A DNA stretch of 35,510 nucleotides, taken from positions 1-35,510 of the forward strand of contig NZ_JAMXAY010000047.1 in the NCBI RefSeq assembly GCF_025460835.1, given 5' to 3'. This document shows, one piece after another, positions 1-7,726 of this stretch. Under the pieces are notes generated by a model, which ran no database searches, was not told the origin of the DNA, and saw nothing but the letters and a program-made list of their open reading frames with translations. The DNA comes from Parapedobacter soli (lineage in GTDB: Bacteria > Bacteroidota > Bacteroidia > Sphingobacteriales > Sphingobacteriaceae). The stretch's first letter is position 1; each line of letters opens with the position of its first letter. The translations under genes were made by a program, and so were the position numbers.

Positions 1-194
1 AAGCTCGAAGAGGAAAATCGCAATCCCAATGCGCAATGGGAATGAGGGAGTGTTTTTATCTCTACCGGTTGTCGTTCCAAAACGAGACCGATTGCAGGAT
101 GGGTAAAACTGATTGGCGCCTCATCAGTGGCGATTTGGGCAAAACCAGAAAATATGTTAAAACTGATAAAAATAATGATAGATGTTCTTTTCAT
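1..194 (-). CDS. Exported protein, N-terminal fragment (runs off the left edge)
   Basis: Reading the minus strand from the ATG at 194-192, 64 codons run without a stop to the window edge. The first 20 residues form a clear signal peptide: a Lys-Arg start, a hydrophobic core rich in Ile and Phe, and a small-residue cleavage site ending GFAQ. The mature part begins ATDEAPISF. It lies 75 bp downstream of the META-like lipoprotein gene in the same direction, so the two could be co-transcribed. No domain can be named from the visible part. A 61-codon frame on the plus strand over the same bases has no such features and was dismissed. The secretion call is fairly sure; the function is unknown. Confidence 0.55.
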   Translation of the reverse strand, partial: MKRTSIIIFISFNIFSGFAQIATDEAPISFTHPAIGLVLERQPVEIKTLPHSHCALGLRFSSSS

Positions 195-268
195 AGCGGT
201 AGTAATCTCACTTTAGGTTAATGAATCTAGTTTTAAACCGATACATAAAATATTGATATTTATTTAGG

Positions 269-781
269 TTAAAATGTTTCAATAGGGGAATAAAGCAAAT
301 AAATAGTACTTTCATTGAGTAGCTTCAAGCCTTTCTCTGTTATTTCATATTCTATTGTCGACCTCAATAGAGACATATATTGATTGCCATATGGGGTCTC
401 ATTAATTTTTGTACCTCCTAGTTTCTCTACTTTCATAAGACCATCCGAAACGTCAAATGAGACCCCCCCCATGATAGTATTTGTGGAAGAAATACCAGCA
501 AAATCACCATTACTTTCAAATACGAGCGTATAATTATCTATTTCTGATGACTGTACCGATTTGACCTTATTTGTTGTCCGATCCACAAAACCGATTAATT
601 TCCATTTTGTACCGATCAATGGTAAACTGGCAAAGGCGGGGTTTTCGGGGATTTCACTTAAAGGAATAGTATTTGAATCGTCCCCAATTTGATTCTTCTG
701 GCAGCCGCCCAGTAATGGCAAGCAACAGACTAGACCGACGATAAAAGGATGCAGGAAAATGCTACTAATTAAGTTTTTCAT
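269..781 (-). CDS. META/HslJ-like lipoprotein
   Basis: A 170-residue protein with a lipoprotein signal peptide ending in the lipobox LLGGC (Cys27 would be lipidated), so it is probably anchored in the outer or inner membrane. After a short linker, the segment G-T-K-W-K-L-I-G-F begins a small beta-rich domain that resembles the META/HslJ fold common in Bacteroidota lipoproteins: an early W-L-strand, then a repeated S-N-T-pattern, then a terminal strand ending IYLLY. The role of such proteins is not established; HslJ in E. coli is linked to novobiocin resistance. An eight-G tract in the coding strand (plus-strand C run at 463-470, codons Met-Gly-Gly) lies mid-gene and keeps the frame open here. 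The fold call is tentative; lipoprotein status is firm. Confidence 0.7.
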   Translation of the reverse strand: MKNLISSIFLHPFIVGLVCCLPLLGGCQKNQIGDDSNTIPLSEIPENPAFASLPLIGTKWKLIGFVDRTTNKVKSVQSSEIDNYTLVFESNGDFAGISSTNTIMGGVSFDVSDGLMKVEKLGGTKINETPYGNQYMSLLRSTIEYEITEKGLKLLNESTIYLLYSPIETF

Positions 782-869
782 AATTCACTTTTTAAGTTAA
801 AAATAACAGCTAAAAACGACAGGTATCGGCAAGTAATTGTTAGTATCAGCTAATTTAGCCTTTTTGAAT

Positions 870-901
870 CCAATTTTCCAACGATTCGTTGGCTTTATTG
901 G
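870..901. repeat. Nested inverted repeat (CCAAT / CCAACGA arms)
   Basis: The core CCAACGA-T-TCGTTGG (878-892) is a perfect 15-bp palindrome. Outside it, CCAAT (870-874) pairs with ATTGG (897-901), separated from the core by TTT and CTTT. It lies about 90 bp upstream of the META-like lipoprotein start, so it could be an operator or a leader hairpin. No T-run follows on either strand that would make it a simple terminator. Confidence 0.5.
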
Positions 902-1119
902 TTGGACGTATCTCATTGCCAAAACGCTACACCTAGACCAACATTTGGAAATCGGTTCCGATACCGCTACCTTTACGGTGCATCCTTAACAGCTGCTAAC
1001 CATGCGATCGCGCTTTGTATCTTTTGCCGGTTTCGTGCTCTGCTTGAAGAAGCACCTCGGGTTCAAAAAACTAAACACCGAACGAAAAGATAAGGCAAAT
1101 AAGTGATTACTTCCGTCCC

Positions 1120-1572
1120 GCAAGCAATCGCCTGCGAGCCGGAAGCAATGGCTTGCAAGACGGAAGCAACGGTTTGCGAGACGGAAGCAACGGTTTGCGA
1201 GGCGGAAGCAACGGCTTGCGGGCTGGAAGTAACAGCTTGCGGGACGGAAGCAACGGCTTGCGAGCCGGAAGTAACAGCTTGCGAGCCGGAAGTAACAGCT
1301 TGCGAGCCGGAAGCAACGGTTTGCGGGACGGAAGCAACGGTTTACGAGACGGAAGCAACGGCTTGCGAGCCGGAAGCAACGGCTTGCGAGCCGGAAGCAA
1401 CGGTTTACGAGACGGAAGCAACGGCTTGCGGGACGGAAGCAACGGCTTGCGGGACGGAAGCAACGGTTTACGAGACGGAAGTAACGGTTTGCGGGACGGA
1501 AGCAACGGTTTGCGGGACGGAAGCAACGGCTTGCCAGCCGGAAGTAACGGCTTGCGAGCGGGAAGCGATCGT
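1120..1572. repeat. 21-bp minisatellite, 21 units plus a partial
   Basis: Units begin exactly every 21 bases from 1120 to 1540, with a decaying partial at 1561. The consensus is GGAAGYAACGGYTTRCGRG followed by MC. The first unit (1120) and the last partial are most divergent, as is usual for array edges. Each unit can pair GCAA with TTGC across four bases. GC content is far above the flanks. In the frame GGA-AGY-AAC-GGY-TTR-CGR-GMC the unit would encode G-S-N-G-L-R-D/A, but no ATG or GTG opens that frame. Best read as a non-coding minisatellite. Confidence 0.9.
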
Positions 1573-1713
1573 TCCGAAGTGCAAGTAAGTTCATTTCAGT
1601 AATCATTTTGTGATAAAAACAAATTACTGATTATCAGTGAAATAAATAACTTTCTTTGCCTTTCAAAACCCTAAATCATAATGCACAACGGGTAAGATAT
1701 AACAAAAATCCAT

Positions 1714-1721
1714 TACCTTTG
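1714..1721 (+). promoter_or_regulatory. Bacteroidota -7 box (TACCTTTG)
   Basis: TACCTTTG matches the Bacteroidota -7 consensus TAnnTTTG and lies 13 bases before the ATG at 1735. No good TTG -33 element is seen at the usual spacing, so the promoter call is partial. Confidence 0.4.
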
Positions 1722-1734
1722 AGATAAGAAGAAT

Positions 1735-2295
1735 ATGAACACCATGCAGCTGGCTATCCTAACTATTGCCATTCACTTTGTCATCGGGGTTTTCATCACC
1801 TCCCCAGCGCACGCCCAAATCGAACCGGGTAAGGAGACCATCGTAGTGAAACTCCCGTCAGAATACCGTTGGAAAAGCACGAAAATACCGAAAGATACCC
1901 GGGGAATACGGGGCACTGCCTATACGGTGCGGGGTAAGGCCGCCAACGAGGCCGCCGTAAAGCAAGTGACCGTTACCACTATAGACCGCAGGTACTACCC
2001 CATGAAAGCCGAAGGCACGCCCGAAGAAAAATGGGCGTACGAAAAAGCCGGATGCCCCGATGCGGAGCTGGAAGTGGTGGATAAAAAAGTGGTCGATGGC
2101 CGGACAGCCATCCTGTATGCCATCAAATCTACCAAGACACCGGAAAGCGCATGCGGCTCGGCAAACCTGATTACCTATATTGTGGAAGGGCCTACCGCCC
2201 TGCACACTGTTGAGCTGAATATCTCCCAAGCTGCCTTTACGCCCGAGCGATATAAAAAGTGGTGTGATGCACTGTTGCAGAGTTATATCGAGTAA
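1735..2295 (+). CDS. Exported protein of unknown function
   Basis: A 186-residue protein with a signal peptide cleaved after A-H-A (residues 25-27), so it is exported to the periplasm or beyond. The mature part is charged, has no further membrane segment and carries two cysteines (in AGCPDAE and SACGS) that could form a disulphide. I do not recognise the family. It stands alone between the minisatellite and the OmpA lipoprotein gene, with its own -7-like box just upstream. The start is supported by the signal peptide and by the box at 1714. Reality of the gene is well supported; its function is open. Confidence 0.75.
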   Translation: MNTMQLAILTIAIHFVIGVFITSPAHAQIEPGKETIVVKLPSEYRWKSTKIPKDTRGIRGTAYTVRGKAANEAAVKQVTVTTIDRRYYPMKAEGTPEEKWAYEKAGCPDAELEVVDKKVVDGRTAILYAIKSTKTPESACGSANLITYIVEGPTALHTVELNISQAAFTPERYKKWCDALLQSYIE

Positions 2296-2411
2296 CCTTA
2301 ACCAAAGCCACAACGTATTGGCACCATCATTGCGCCGTAAATGCAGACCAGATAAAGGTATGGAATAATTAATAGATATTTCCTATGTTTACACCAGCAA
2401 AATTATTATAT

Positions 2412-2957
2412 ATGAAAATTGTAAATATCTGCATACTAGCAGCTTGCACAACAACATTAGCAATATCAACCCAAAGCTGCAAACCGAAACAAGTGGTTTT
2501 ACAACCGGCCGCCGAAGTGATAGAACGGGAAGCTCCGGACGAGCGTATGGTTTCAGAAACGCCCAAACCTACCCCGCAGCAGGCACCCACCACCGTTGCA
2601 CCGGTAGCTACAACGCCACCGAACTACGATTTCAAGAACATCCAATTCGAATACGACTCGCACGTGTTGAAAACCGAGTCTTACGCTATCCTCGACCAGA
2701 TTTCCAGGGAAATGCGTAAAGATACCGATGCTAACTTTATCATAGACGGCCATGCTTCCATCGAAGGTACTGCCGAATATAACATGGAGCTTTCCATCGA
2801 CCGGGCCAACGCTGTGAAGCTTTACCTCGTAAACTCCGGCATCCCGGCAGACAACCTCACGGTGAAGGGCTACGGCGCTACCAGGCCAACGGCATCAAAC
2901 GATACGGAAGCCGGGCGGGCACGGAACCGCCGGGTGGAAATCAAGCATGTGAATTGA
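2412..2957 (+). CDS. OmpA-family lipoprotein
   Basis: A 181-residue envelope protein from the ATG at 2412. A short lipoprotein signal leads to Cys23 (S-T-Q-S-C), then a Pro/Thr-rich linker (to about residue 70), then a C-terminal OmpA domain that binds peptidoglycan. The domain shows I-Q-F-E-Y-D-S, I-D-G-H-A-S, L-S-x-x-R-A, V-K-G-Y-G, and the closing G-R-x-R-N-R-R-V-E. Its likely job is tethering the outer membrane to the cell wall. An upstream in-frame ATG at 2385 is rejected because it overlaps a -7-like TATGTTTA (2384-2391) and would put nine extra residues before the signal peptide. The gene ends four bases before purM, so the two are probably co-transcribed. Confidence 0.85.
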   Translation: MKIVNICILAACTTTLAISTQSCKPKQVVLQPAAEVIEREAPDERMVSETPKPTPQQAPTTVAPVATTPPNYDFKNIQFEYDSHVLKTESYAILDQISREMRKDTDANFIIDGHASIEGTAEYNMELSIDRANAVKLYLVNSGIPADNLTVKGYGATRPTASNDTEAGRARNRRVEIKHVN

Positions 2958-2961
2958 GGGG

Positions 2962-4140
2962 ATGACTGAACTGAAGTATAACCAGCGTGGCGTATCTGCT
3001 GGTAAGGAAGACGTCCATAATGCGATAAAAGACCTCGACAAAGGACTATTCCCACAGGCGTTCTGCAAGATTATCCCCGATATCCTTGGTGGTGATGAGG
3101 CGTGGTGCAACATCATGCACGCCGACGGCGCAGGCACCAAATCTTCACTGGCATACGTGTACTGGAAGGAAACGGGTGATGCTTCCGTGTGGCGGGGCAT
3201 CGCCCAGGATGCCATTGTGATGAACCTGGATGACCTGCTATGCGTAGGGGCCACAGACAACATCCTGCTGTCTTCCACCATCGGCCGCAACAAAAATGTG
3301 ATCCCCGGCGAGGTGATCGCAGCCATCATCAACGGCACCGAAGAGATTCTGGCCGAGCTCCGCGAGCTTGGTATCGGCATCCACGCCACTGGCGGCGAAA
3401 CTGCCGATGTAGGCGATTTGGTACGGACCATTATTGTAGATAGCACCGTAACCTGCAGGATGAAACGCGAAGACGTTATTTCGAACGATCGTATACAAGC
3501 AGGCGATGTCATTGTGGGACTAGCTTCGTATGGCCAAGCAACCTACGAGCAGGCATACAATGGGGGGATGGGATCTAACGGGCTGACGTCTGCCCGGCAC
3601 GACGTATTCAACAAAACAGTTGCAGAACAATTCCCCGAGAGCTACGACCCAGCGGTACCCTACGAACTGGTATTCGCGGGCTCCAAGAGACTCACCGATA
3701 CCGTAGACATACCCGGCCATGGGCCTATCACAGCCGGGAAACTGGTGCTCTCCCCTACCCGTACGTATGCTCCTGTAATCAAGCAAGTGCTGGACAGCCA
3801 CCGGCCGCAGATACACGGGATGGTACATTGCAGCGGAGGGGCCCAAACCAAGGTATTGCATTTCATCGATAACCTCCATATAATCAAAGACAACCTGTTT
3901 GATATCCCGCCCCTTTTCAAACTAATCCACGATGAGTCGGGTACGGACTGGCAGGAAATGTACAAGGTGTTTAACATGGGTCACCGTATGGAGCTGTATG
4001 TACCGGAGGTCATAGCTGCCGATATTATCGGCATAGCAAGCGCATTCGGTATCGCTGCACAGGTCATAGGCCGTGTGGAAGCCGCTTCGGCAAAACAGGT
4101 TACCGTCAAATCGCAGGTTGGCGAATATCACTACTACTAA
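2962..4140 (+). CDS. purM: Phosphoribosylformylglycinamidine cyclo-ligase (AIR synthase)
   Basis: Cytosolic purine-biosynthesis enzyme that closes the imidazole ring: FGAM + ATP -> AIR + ADP + Pi. At 392 residues it is longer than the roughly 345-residue E. coli enzyme but is the size usual in Bacteroidota. Visible family motifs are H-A-D-G-A-G-T-K-S-S (ATP/substrate loop, near residue 52), A-Q-D-A-I-V-M-N-L-D-D-L-L, the glycine pair G-G-E-T-A-D, and G-L-x-S-Y-G with N-G-L-T-S in the second half. The stop codon shares one base with the start of the rimB-like gene, which indicates translational coupling. The context (OmpA upstream, S6-modifying genes downstream) does not bear on purines. Confidence 0.92.
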   Translation: MTELKYNQRGVSAGKEDVHNAIKDLDKGLFPQAFCKIIPDILGGDEAWCNIMHADGAGTKSSLAYVYWKETGDASVWRGIAQDAIVMNLDDLLCVGATDNILLSSTIGRNKNVIPGEVIAAIINGTEEILAELRELGIGIHATGGETADVGDLVRTIIVDSTVTCRMKREDVISNDRIQAGDVIVGLASYGQATYEQAYNGGMGSNGLTSARHDVFNKTVAEQFPESYDPAVPYELVFAGSKRLTDTVDIPGHGPITAGKLVLSPTRTYAPVIKQVLDSHRPQIHGMVHCSGGAQTKVLHFIDNLHIIKDNLFDIPPLFKLIHDESGTDWQEMYKVFNMGHRMELYVPEVIAADIIGIASAFGIAAQVIGRVEAASAKQVTVKSQVGEYHYY

Positions 4141-4586
4141 TGGCACAGGCGCCGAAAACCATCGGTTGGAAAGAAATTGTAGACCTGCCGGATTTGGGTA
4201 TTCACGGCATACCGGCTAAAGTGGATACCGGCGCACGCACCTCGGTATTGCATTGCAGCCACATCCGGCTGACGAAAAAAGGACGGAAACAATTTGTCGA
4301 GTTCCGGCCGCTGGACGAACATCACGAGCCAGCCACAAAAATTTATGTGCTTCCGTTCCACAGCGAGCGGAAAATCAAAAATTCGTTCGGACAGGAGGAA
4401 AACCGGTACGTCATCAACACGACCATATCACTGTTTGGCGAGCTGCACGCCATTGAGGTTTCCCTACGCGACCGGTCGGACATGGAATTCCCGGTGCTGC
4501 TGGGCCGCAGTTTCCTCCGCAAGAAATTCATCGTCGACGTCTCGCGGGCAAACCTATCCGACAAATCCGCTGGCCGCAAGAAATAA
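4140..4586 (+). CDS. rimB: RimK-associated retropepsin-like protease (RimB-like)
   Basis: A 148-residue cytosolic protein of the family annotated as ATP-dependent zinc protease or RimB. The aspartic-protease signature V-D-T-G-A-R-T-S (Asp29 catalytic) follows a short strand G-I-P-A-K; a second conserved stretch reads [16 protein letters not shown]. In Pseudomonas, RimB trims the poly-glutamate tails that RimK adds to ribosomal protein S6. A single Asp per chain implies a dimer, as in retropepsins. It overlaps purM by one base and precedes rimK by 25 bp, matching the known pairing. Family call is strong; the exact substrate is inferred from the pairing. Confidence 0.85.
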   Translation: MAQAPKTIGWKEIVDLPDLGIHGIPAKVDTGARTSVLHCSHIRLTKKGRKQFVEFRPLDEHHEPATKIYVLPFHSERKIKNSFGQEENRYVINTTISLFGELHAIEVSLRDRSDMEFPVLLGRSFLRKKFIVDVSRANLSDKSAGRKK

Positions 4587-4611
4587 GGCGACACAAGTTA
4601 TAATAGCACAC

Positions 4612-5538
4612 GTGAAAATAGCAGTATTATCAACAATCAAGAGCCTGTATTCAACTCGCAGGCTGGTAGAATCCGCCCAACGGCGCGGCCATGAATGCGT
4701 GGTGATAGACCATAGCCAATGCTATGTGGGAATCCGGCAGGGGCAGCCCAGCATCCATTACAAAGGGCAGCACCTTACGGACATCGATGCCATCATACCG
4801 CGCATTGGTGCGTCGGTGACGTTTTACGGATCGGCAATCGTACGGCAGTTCGAGGTAATGGGCGTCATATCGGCCAACCCCAGCCAGGCCATCACCCGCT
4901 CGCGCGATAAACTACGGTGCATGCAGATCCTCTCGGGTGCCGGCCTCGGCATGCCGATTACCGGCTTTGCCCGCCGCACGCATGATGTAGACGACCTCAT
5001 CAAAATGGTGGGTGGCCCGCCTCTGGTCATCAAATTGCTTGAGGGTACGCAAGGTATCGGCGTGGTACTAGCGGAGACCAAAAAAGCAGCCTCGTCGGTA
5101 ATTGAGGCATTCTATGGCTTGGGCAACAACATCCTGATACAGGAATACATCAAAGAATCCCGTGGCTGCGATATCCGTGCGTTCGTGGTCGACGGCAAGG
5201 TGGTGGGTGCCATGAAACGGACGGCCAAAGAGGGTGAGTTCAGGTCTAACCTACACCGAGGTGGCACGGCCGAAGTGATCAAACTGAATAAGACCGAGCG
5301 CGAAACCGCTGTCCGTGCGGCGAAAGAGCTTGGCCTGACCGTTTGCGGCGTAGACATGCTCCCTTCAGACCGCGGGCCACTGGTGCTTGAGGTCAATTCA
5401 TCACCCGGATTGGAAGGAATCGAAAAGGCCACCAACAAGGATATTGCCAGTGCAATCATTGCCTTTCTCGAAAAACAATACACACTCAGACAGCAGGCAA
5501 AAAAGGAACGGAAAGTGAAAGCCGGACAGAAGTTATAA
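4612..5538 (+). CDS. rimK: Ribosomal protein S6-L-glutamate ligase (ATP-grasp)
   Basis: A 308-residue ATP-grasp enzyme that adds glutamates to the C-terminus of ribosomal protein S6. It begins K-I-A-V-L-S, then the pre-ATP-grasp domain, the lid segment S-R-D-K-L-R-C, the ATP-binding strand [28 protein letters not shown], and the metal site V-D-M-L near [10 protein letters not shown] place the start at the GTG at 4612: this gives the normal family length, whereas the longest open frame runs far back into the rimB-like gene and translates to unrelated sequence. Co-directional and 25 bp after rimB. Confidence 0.9.
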   Translation: MKIAVLSTIKSLYSTRRLVESAQRRGHECVVIDHSQCYVGIRQGQPSIHYKGQHLTDIDAIIPRIGASVTFYGSAIVRQFEVMGVISANPSQAITRSRDKLRCMQILSGAGLGMPITGFARRTHDVDDLIKMVGGPPLVIKLLEGTQGIGVVLAETKKAASSVIEAFYGLGNNILIQEYIKESRGCDIRAFVVDGKVVGAMKRTAKEGEFRSNLHRGGTAEVIKLNKTERETAVRAAKELGLTVCGVDMLPSDRGPLVLEVNSSPGLEGIEKATNKDIASAIIAFLEKQYTLRQQAKKERKVKAGQKL

Positions 5539-5613
5539 ACAGATAATTTGAAGGTTGGTTTCCCAATTGTCGGGGGATAACCCTATCTTTACCGGCCTAA
5601 ACATGTCATAGCC

Positions 5614-6456
5614 ATGATAGACAGCATATTAGGCATAATCCATTGGAACACGAGACCAGAGATCTTCAGCATCGGCAGTTTTGAGGTGCGTTATTACACC
5701 TTATGTTTCCTGCTCGCCTTTATCTGCAGCTACGTATTGATGCTGCATATTTTCAAGCGGGAGAACAAATCGCAGGAGCTGCTGGACCAACTAAGTATCT
5801 ACATTTTCGTGGGCACGTTGCTCGGTGCCCGTTTGGGGCACTGCCTGTTCTACGAGTTTGATTACTACAAGGATCATCCGCTGGAGATGATATTGCCATA
5901 TACCTTTGATGCCAATGGCAATTTCATGCTTACGGGGTTCCACGGATTGGCCAGCCACGGCGGGGCACTGGGGATACTGATCGGTATTTTTCTGTTCTGC
6001 CGCAAAACGAAAACTAATTTCCTGTGGCTTACCGATAGGCTAGTCATCGTTATCCCGCTGGCGGGAGCATTCGTACGTATCGGTAATTTTTTCAACTCAG
6101 AGATCATCGGGCTGCCGTCTGACCTGCCGTGGGCGGTGGTATTTGAACGGGTGGATGCTATACCGCGGCATCCCGCCCAGCTTTATGAGGCAATATGCTA
6201 CATCCTGATTTTCATTTTACTCTGGACAATCTACCACCGCAAGCCGCAGTTGAAACCGGGCTTTCTTTTCGGCGTGTTTCTGATTCTGCTCTTCGGCGCA
6301 CGGTTTGCCTTGGAGTTTCTGAAAGAAAATCAGGAAGCATTTGAAGAAGGGATGAAGTTTAATATGGGCCAGCTGCTGAGCCTCCCTTTTGTAGCCTTTG
6401 GTGTATACCTGCTGCTGCGGCCGCATAAAGCTACGGCAGGCAAACGCAAGGGTTGA
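5614..6456 (+). CDS. lgt: Prolipoprotein diacylglyceryl transferase
   Basis: An inner-membrane enzyme that moves a diacylglyceryl group from phosphatidylglycerol to the lipobox cysteine of prelipoproteins, the first step of lipoprotein maturation. The 280-residue protein shows about seven membrane segments and the Lgt signatures: G-A-R-L-G-H, the catalytic-loop stretch L-A-S-H-G-G-A-L-G, R-I-G-N-F-F-N-S-E-I-I-G (the PROSITE-type motif), and R-H-P-A-Q-L-Y-E-A. Three or more lipoproteins in this window alone are its substrates. A TATCTTTA box (5584-5591) may be its -7 element, and a hairpin with a T-run follows its stop codon. Confidence 0.95.
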   Translation: MIDSILGIIHWNTRPEIFSIGSFEVRYYTLCFLLAFICSYVLMLHIFKRENKSQELLDQLSIYIFVGTLLGARLGHCLFYEFDYYKDHPLEMILPYTFDANGNFMLTGFHGLASHGGALGILIGIFLFCRKTKTNFLWLTDRLVIVIPLAGAFVRIGNFFNSEIIGLPSDLPWAVVFERVDAIPRHPAQLYEAICYILIFILLWTIYHRKPQLKPGFLFGVFLILLFGARFALEFLKENQEAFEEGMKFNMGQLLSLPFVAFGVYLLLRPHKATAGKRKG

Positions 6457-6463
6457 TTCATAT

Positions 6464-6496
6464 CCCCTGCCCGTTCAACGGCGGGGCACATTTTTT
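6464..6496 (+). terminator. Probable rho-independent terminator of lgt
   Basis: CCCC (6464-6467) pairs with GGGG (6483-6486), and inside them CCGT (6471-6474) pairs with ACGG (6478-6481) around a TCA loop. A run of six T follows at 6491-6496. It lies eight bases after the lgt stop and before the transporter ATG at 6509, which also argues against the longer upstream start for the transporter. Confidence 0.55.
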
Positions 6497-6508
6497 ACTA
6501 CCGGCTTC

Positions 6509-7726
6509 ATGACAGTTGCACACCGGCATCGGTTTTTAATCTTTATTATACTGGGGCTGCTTTCGGCTATTGGGCCCTTTTCCATCGATATGTACCTACC
6601 GGGTTTCGATGCGATAGCGGCGAGCTTAGACACTTCTGTGGCGCACATCCAATTGTCGCTAACCTCATTTTTCGTCGGCATCGCCTCGGGTCAAATCGTG
6701 TATGGTCCGCTGCTCGACCGCTTCGGCCGCAAAATGCCCCTCATTGTTGGGCTCGTCATCTACATTGCCGCCTCCATCAGCTGTGCGCTTACCAATTCTG
6801 CCGACCACCTCATCGCGTACCGCTTTGTGCAGGCATTGGGCAGCTGCGGCGGTATGGTCGCTTCGCGGGCGATGGTGCGTGATTTCTTTGGCCCTACCGA
6901 GAGCGCGCGGGTTTTCTCTATGCTGATGCTGGTTATTGGCATCTCACCTATTCTAGCGCCTACTGTCGGCAGTTTTGTAATGGTACATTGGCATTGGCAC
7001 GGCATATTCGTGGTGCTGTCGCTAATCGCCCTTGGTATTCTGGCGTTGGTTGTTTTCTTCCTGCCCGAAAGCAGGGGCCCGAACCCCGAAATGTCACTGC
7101 TACCACGTCCCATAACCCGGTCGTACTGGCAGGTATTCAGGAACCAGCAGTTCCTCACTTATGCCTTCGCGGGCGGACTGGCCTCCTCTGGGCTATATGC
7201 CTATTTGGCGGGATCACCTTACGTGATGATCAATCTGTATGGGTTGGATGAAAGCCAATACGGCTTGGTATTTGCGCTTATCGCGTCAGCTTTGGTTACG
7301 GCAAGCCAGCTGAACAGGTACCTACTCACGAAATACAGCAGTGAAAAAATAGCACGGGTGGCCCTAATTGTGCAATCGGCAATCGGGATGTTGCTATTGG
7401 TGCTTTGCCTTACAGACCTGATCAATCTTTACCTGATGGTTGCATTGATTTTCCTGTTCCTCGGCTCGCAGGGATTTGTGTTTCCCAACACATCGGCACT
7501 GGCCCTGGCTCCGTTCAGCAGGTTGGCCGGTAGCGCATCTGCCCTATTGGGCAGCTTGCAGATGGCATGCGGAGCACTGTCGTCGGGGTTGGTAAGCTAC
7601 TTCCATAACGGCACTTCCGTACCGATGGCAGCCGTGATGGCGGGTTGTGCCGGCTTGGCCATGCTTATTCTCTCAGTAAACTCGCTACAGCCAAGCGGTA
7701 GCCTTCGAGGCCGAACCCACAGATAA
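6509..7726 (+). CDS. Bcr/CflA-family multidrug MFS transporter
   Basis: A 405-residue inner-membrane proton antiporter with 12 predicted segments. The N-terminus has the family hallmark S-I-D-M-Y-L-P near the first helix, then G-Q-I-V-Y-G-P-L-L-D-R-F-G-R-K in the loop between helices 2 and 3 (MFS motif A), and R-F-V-Q-A-L-G in helix 4. These fit the Bcr/CflA branch (bicyclomycin, chloramphenicol or sulfonamide efflux); the real substrate is unknown. The start is the ATG at 6509, since the residues encoded before it overlap the lgt 3' end and its terminator. The 3' end overlaps the opposing aroQ by 62 bp. Confidence 0.88.
   Translation: MTVAHRHRFLIFIILGLLSAIGPFSIDMYLPGFDAIAASLDTSVAHIQLSLTSFFVGIASGQIVYGPLLDRFGRKMPLIVGLVIYIAASISCALTNSADHLIAYRFVQALGSCGGMVASRAMVRDFFGPTESARVFSMLMLVIGISPILAPTVGSFVMVHWHWHGIFVVLSLIALGILALVVFFLPESRGPNPEMSLLPRPITRSYWQVFRNQQFLTYAFAGGLASSGLYAYLAGSPYVMINLYGLDESQYGLVFALIASALVTASQLNRYLLTKYSSEKIARVALIVQSAIGMLLLVLCLTDLINLYLMVALIFLFLGSQGFVFPNTSALALAPFSRLAGSASALLGSLQMACGALSSGLVSYFHNGTSVPMAAVMAGCAGLAMLILSVNSLQPSGSLRGRTHR

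Larger units (their letters stand above)
782..1734. other. Gene-free 953-bp stretch with a minisatellite
   Basis: No convincing gene lies between the META-like lipoprotein and the exported protein at 1735. The centre (1120-1572) is a GC-rich 21-bp tandem array; the flanks are AT-rich. Bases 870-901 form a strong inverted repeat, and a TACCTTTG box sits near the right end. Open frames crossing the array on both strands exist because the 21-bp unit has no stop codon in several frames, so they are not evidence for a gene. Confidence 0.7.

Noticed and set aside
36-221. 61-residue plus-strand open frame at the left edge
   Set aside because: Antisense to a frame with a clear signal peptide; no domain, no promoter.
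1004-1011. GCGATCGC octamer resembling the cyanobacterial HIP1 element
   Set aside because: A single copy in this stretch; no sign of over-representation.
902-1093. 63-residue plus-strand open frame before the array
   Set aside because: No recognisable features and no conserved context; likely chance.
1120-1572. CRISPR array
   Set aside because: Units are contiguous without unique spacers and no cas genes are present.
1103-1602. Plus-strand open frames in the minisatellite (A-C-E-P-E-A-T and G-S-N-G-L-R-D repeats)
   Set aside because: Neither has an ATG start outside the array. The G-S-N-G-L-R frame shows a silent substitution pattern and is reported as a finding, but not called as a gene.
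986-1606. 206-residue minus-strand open frame with R-C-F-R repeats crossing the minisatellite
   Set aside because: It has an ATG outside the array, but the array has no stops in this frame by its 21-bp period, the unit variation is mostly residue-changing here, and the composition (Arg/Cys/Phe) is implausible.
4294-4611. N-terminal extension of rimK into the rimB-like gene
   Set aside because: Out of frame with rimB and unlike any RimK N-terminus; the GTG at 4612 gives the family's normal start.
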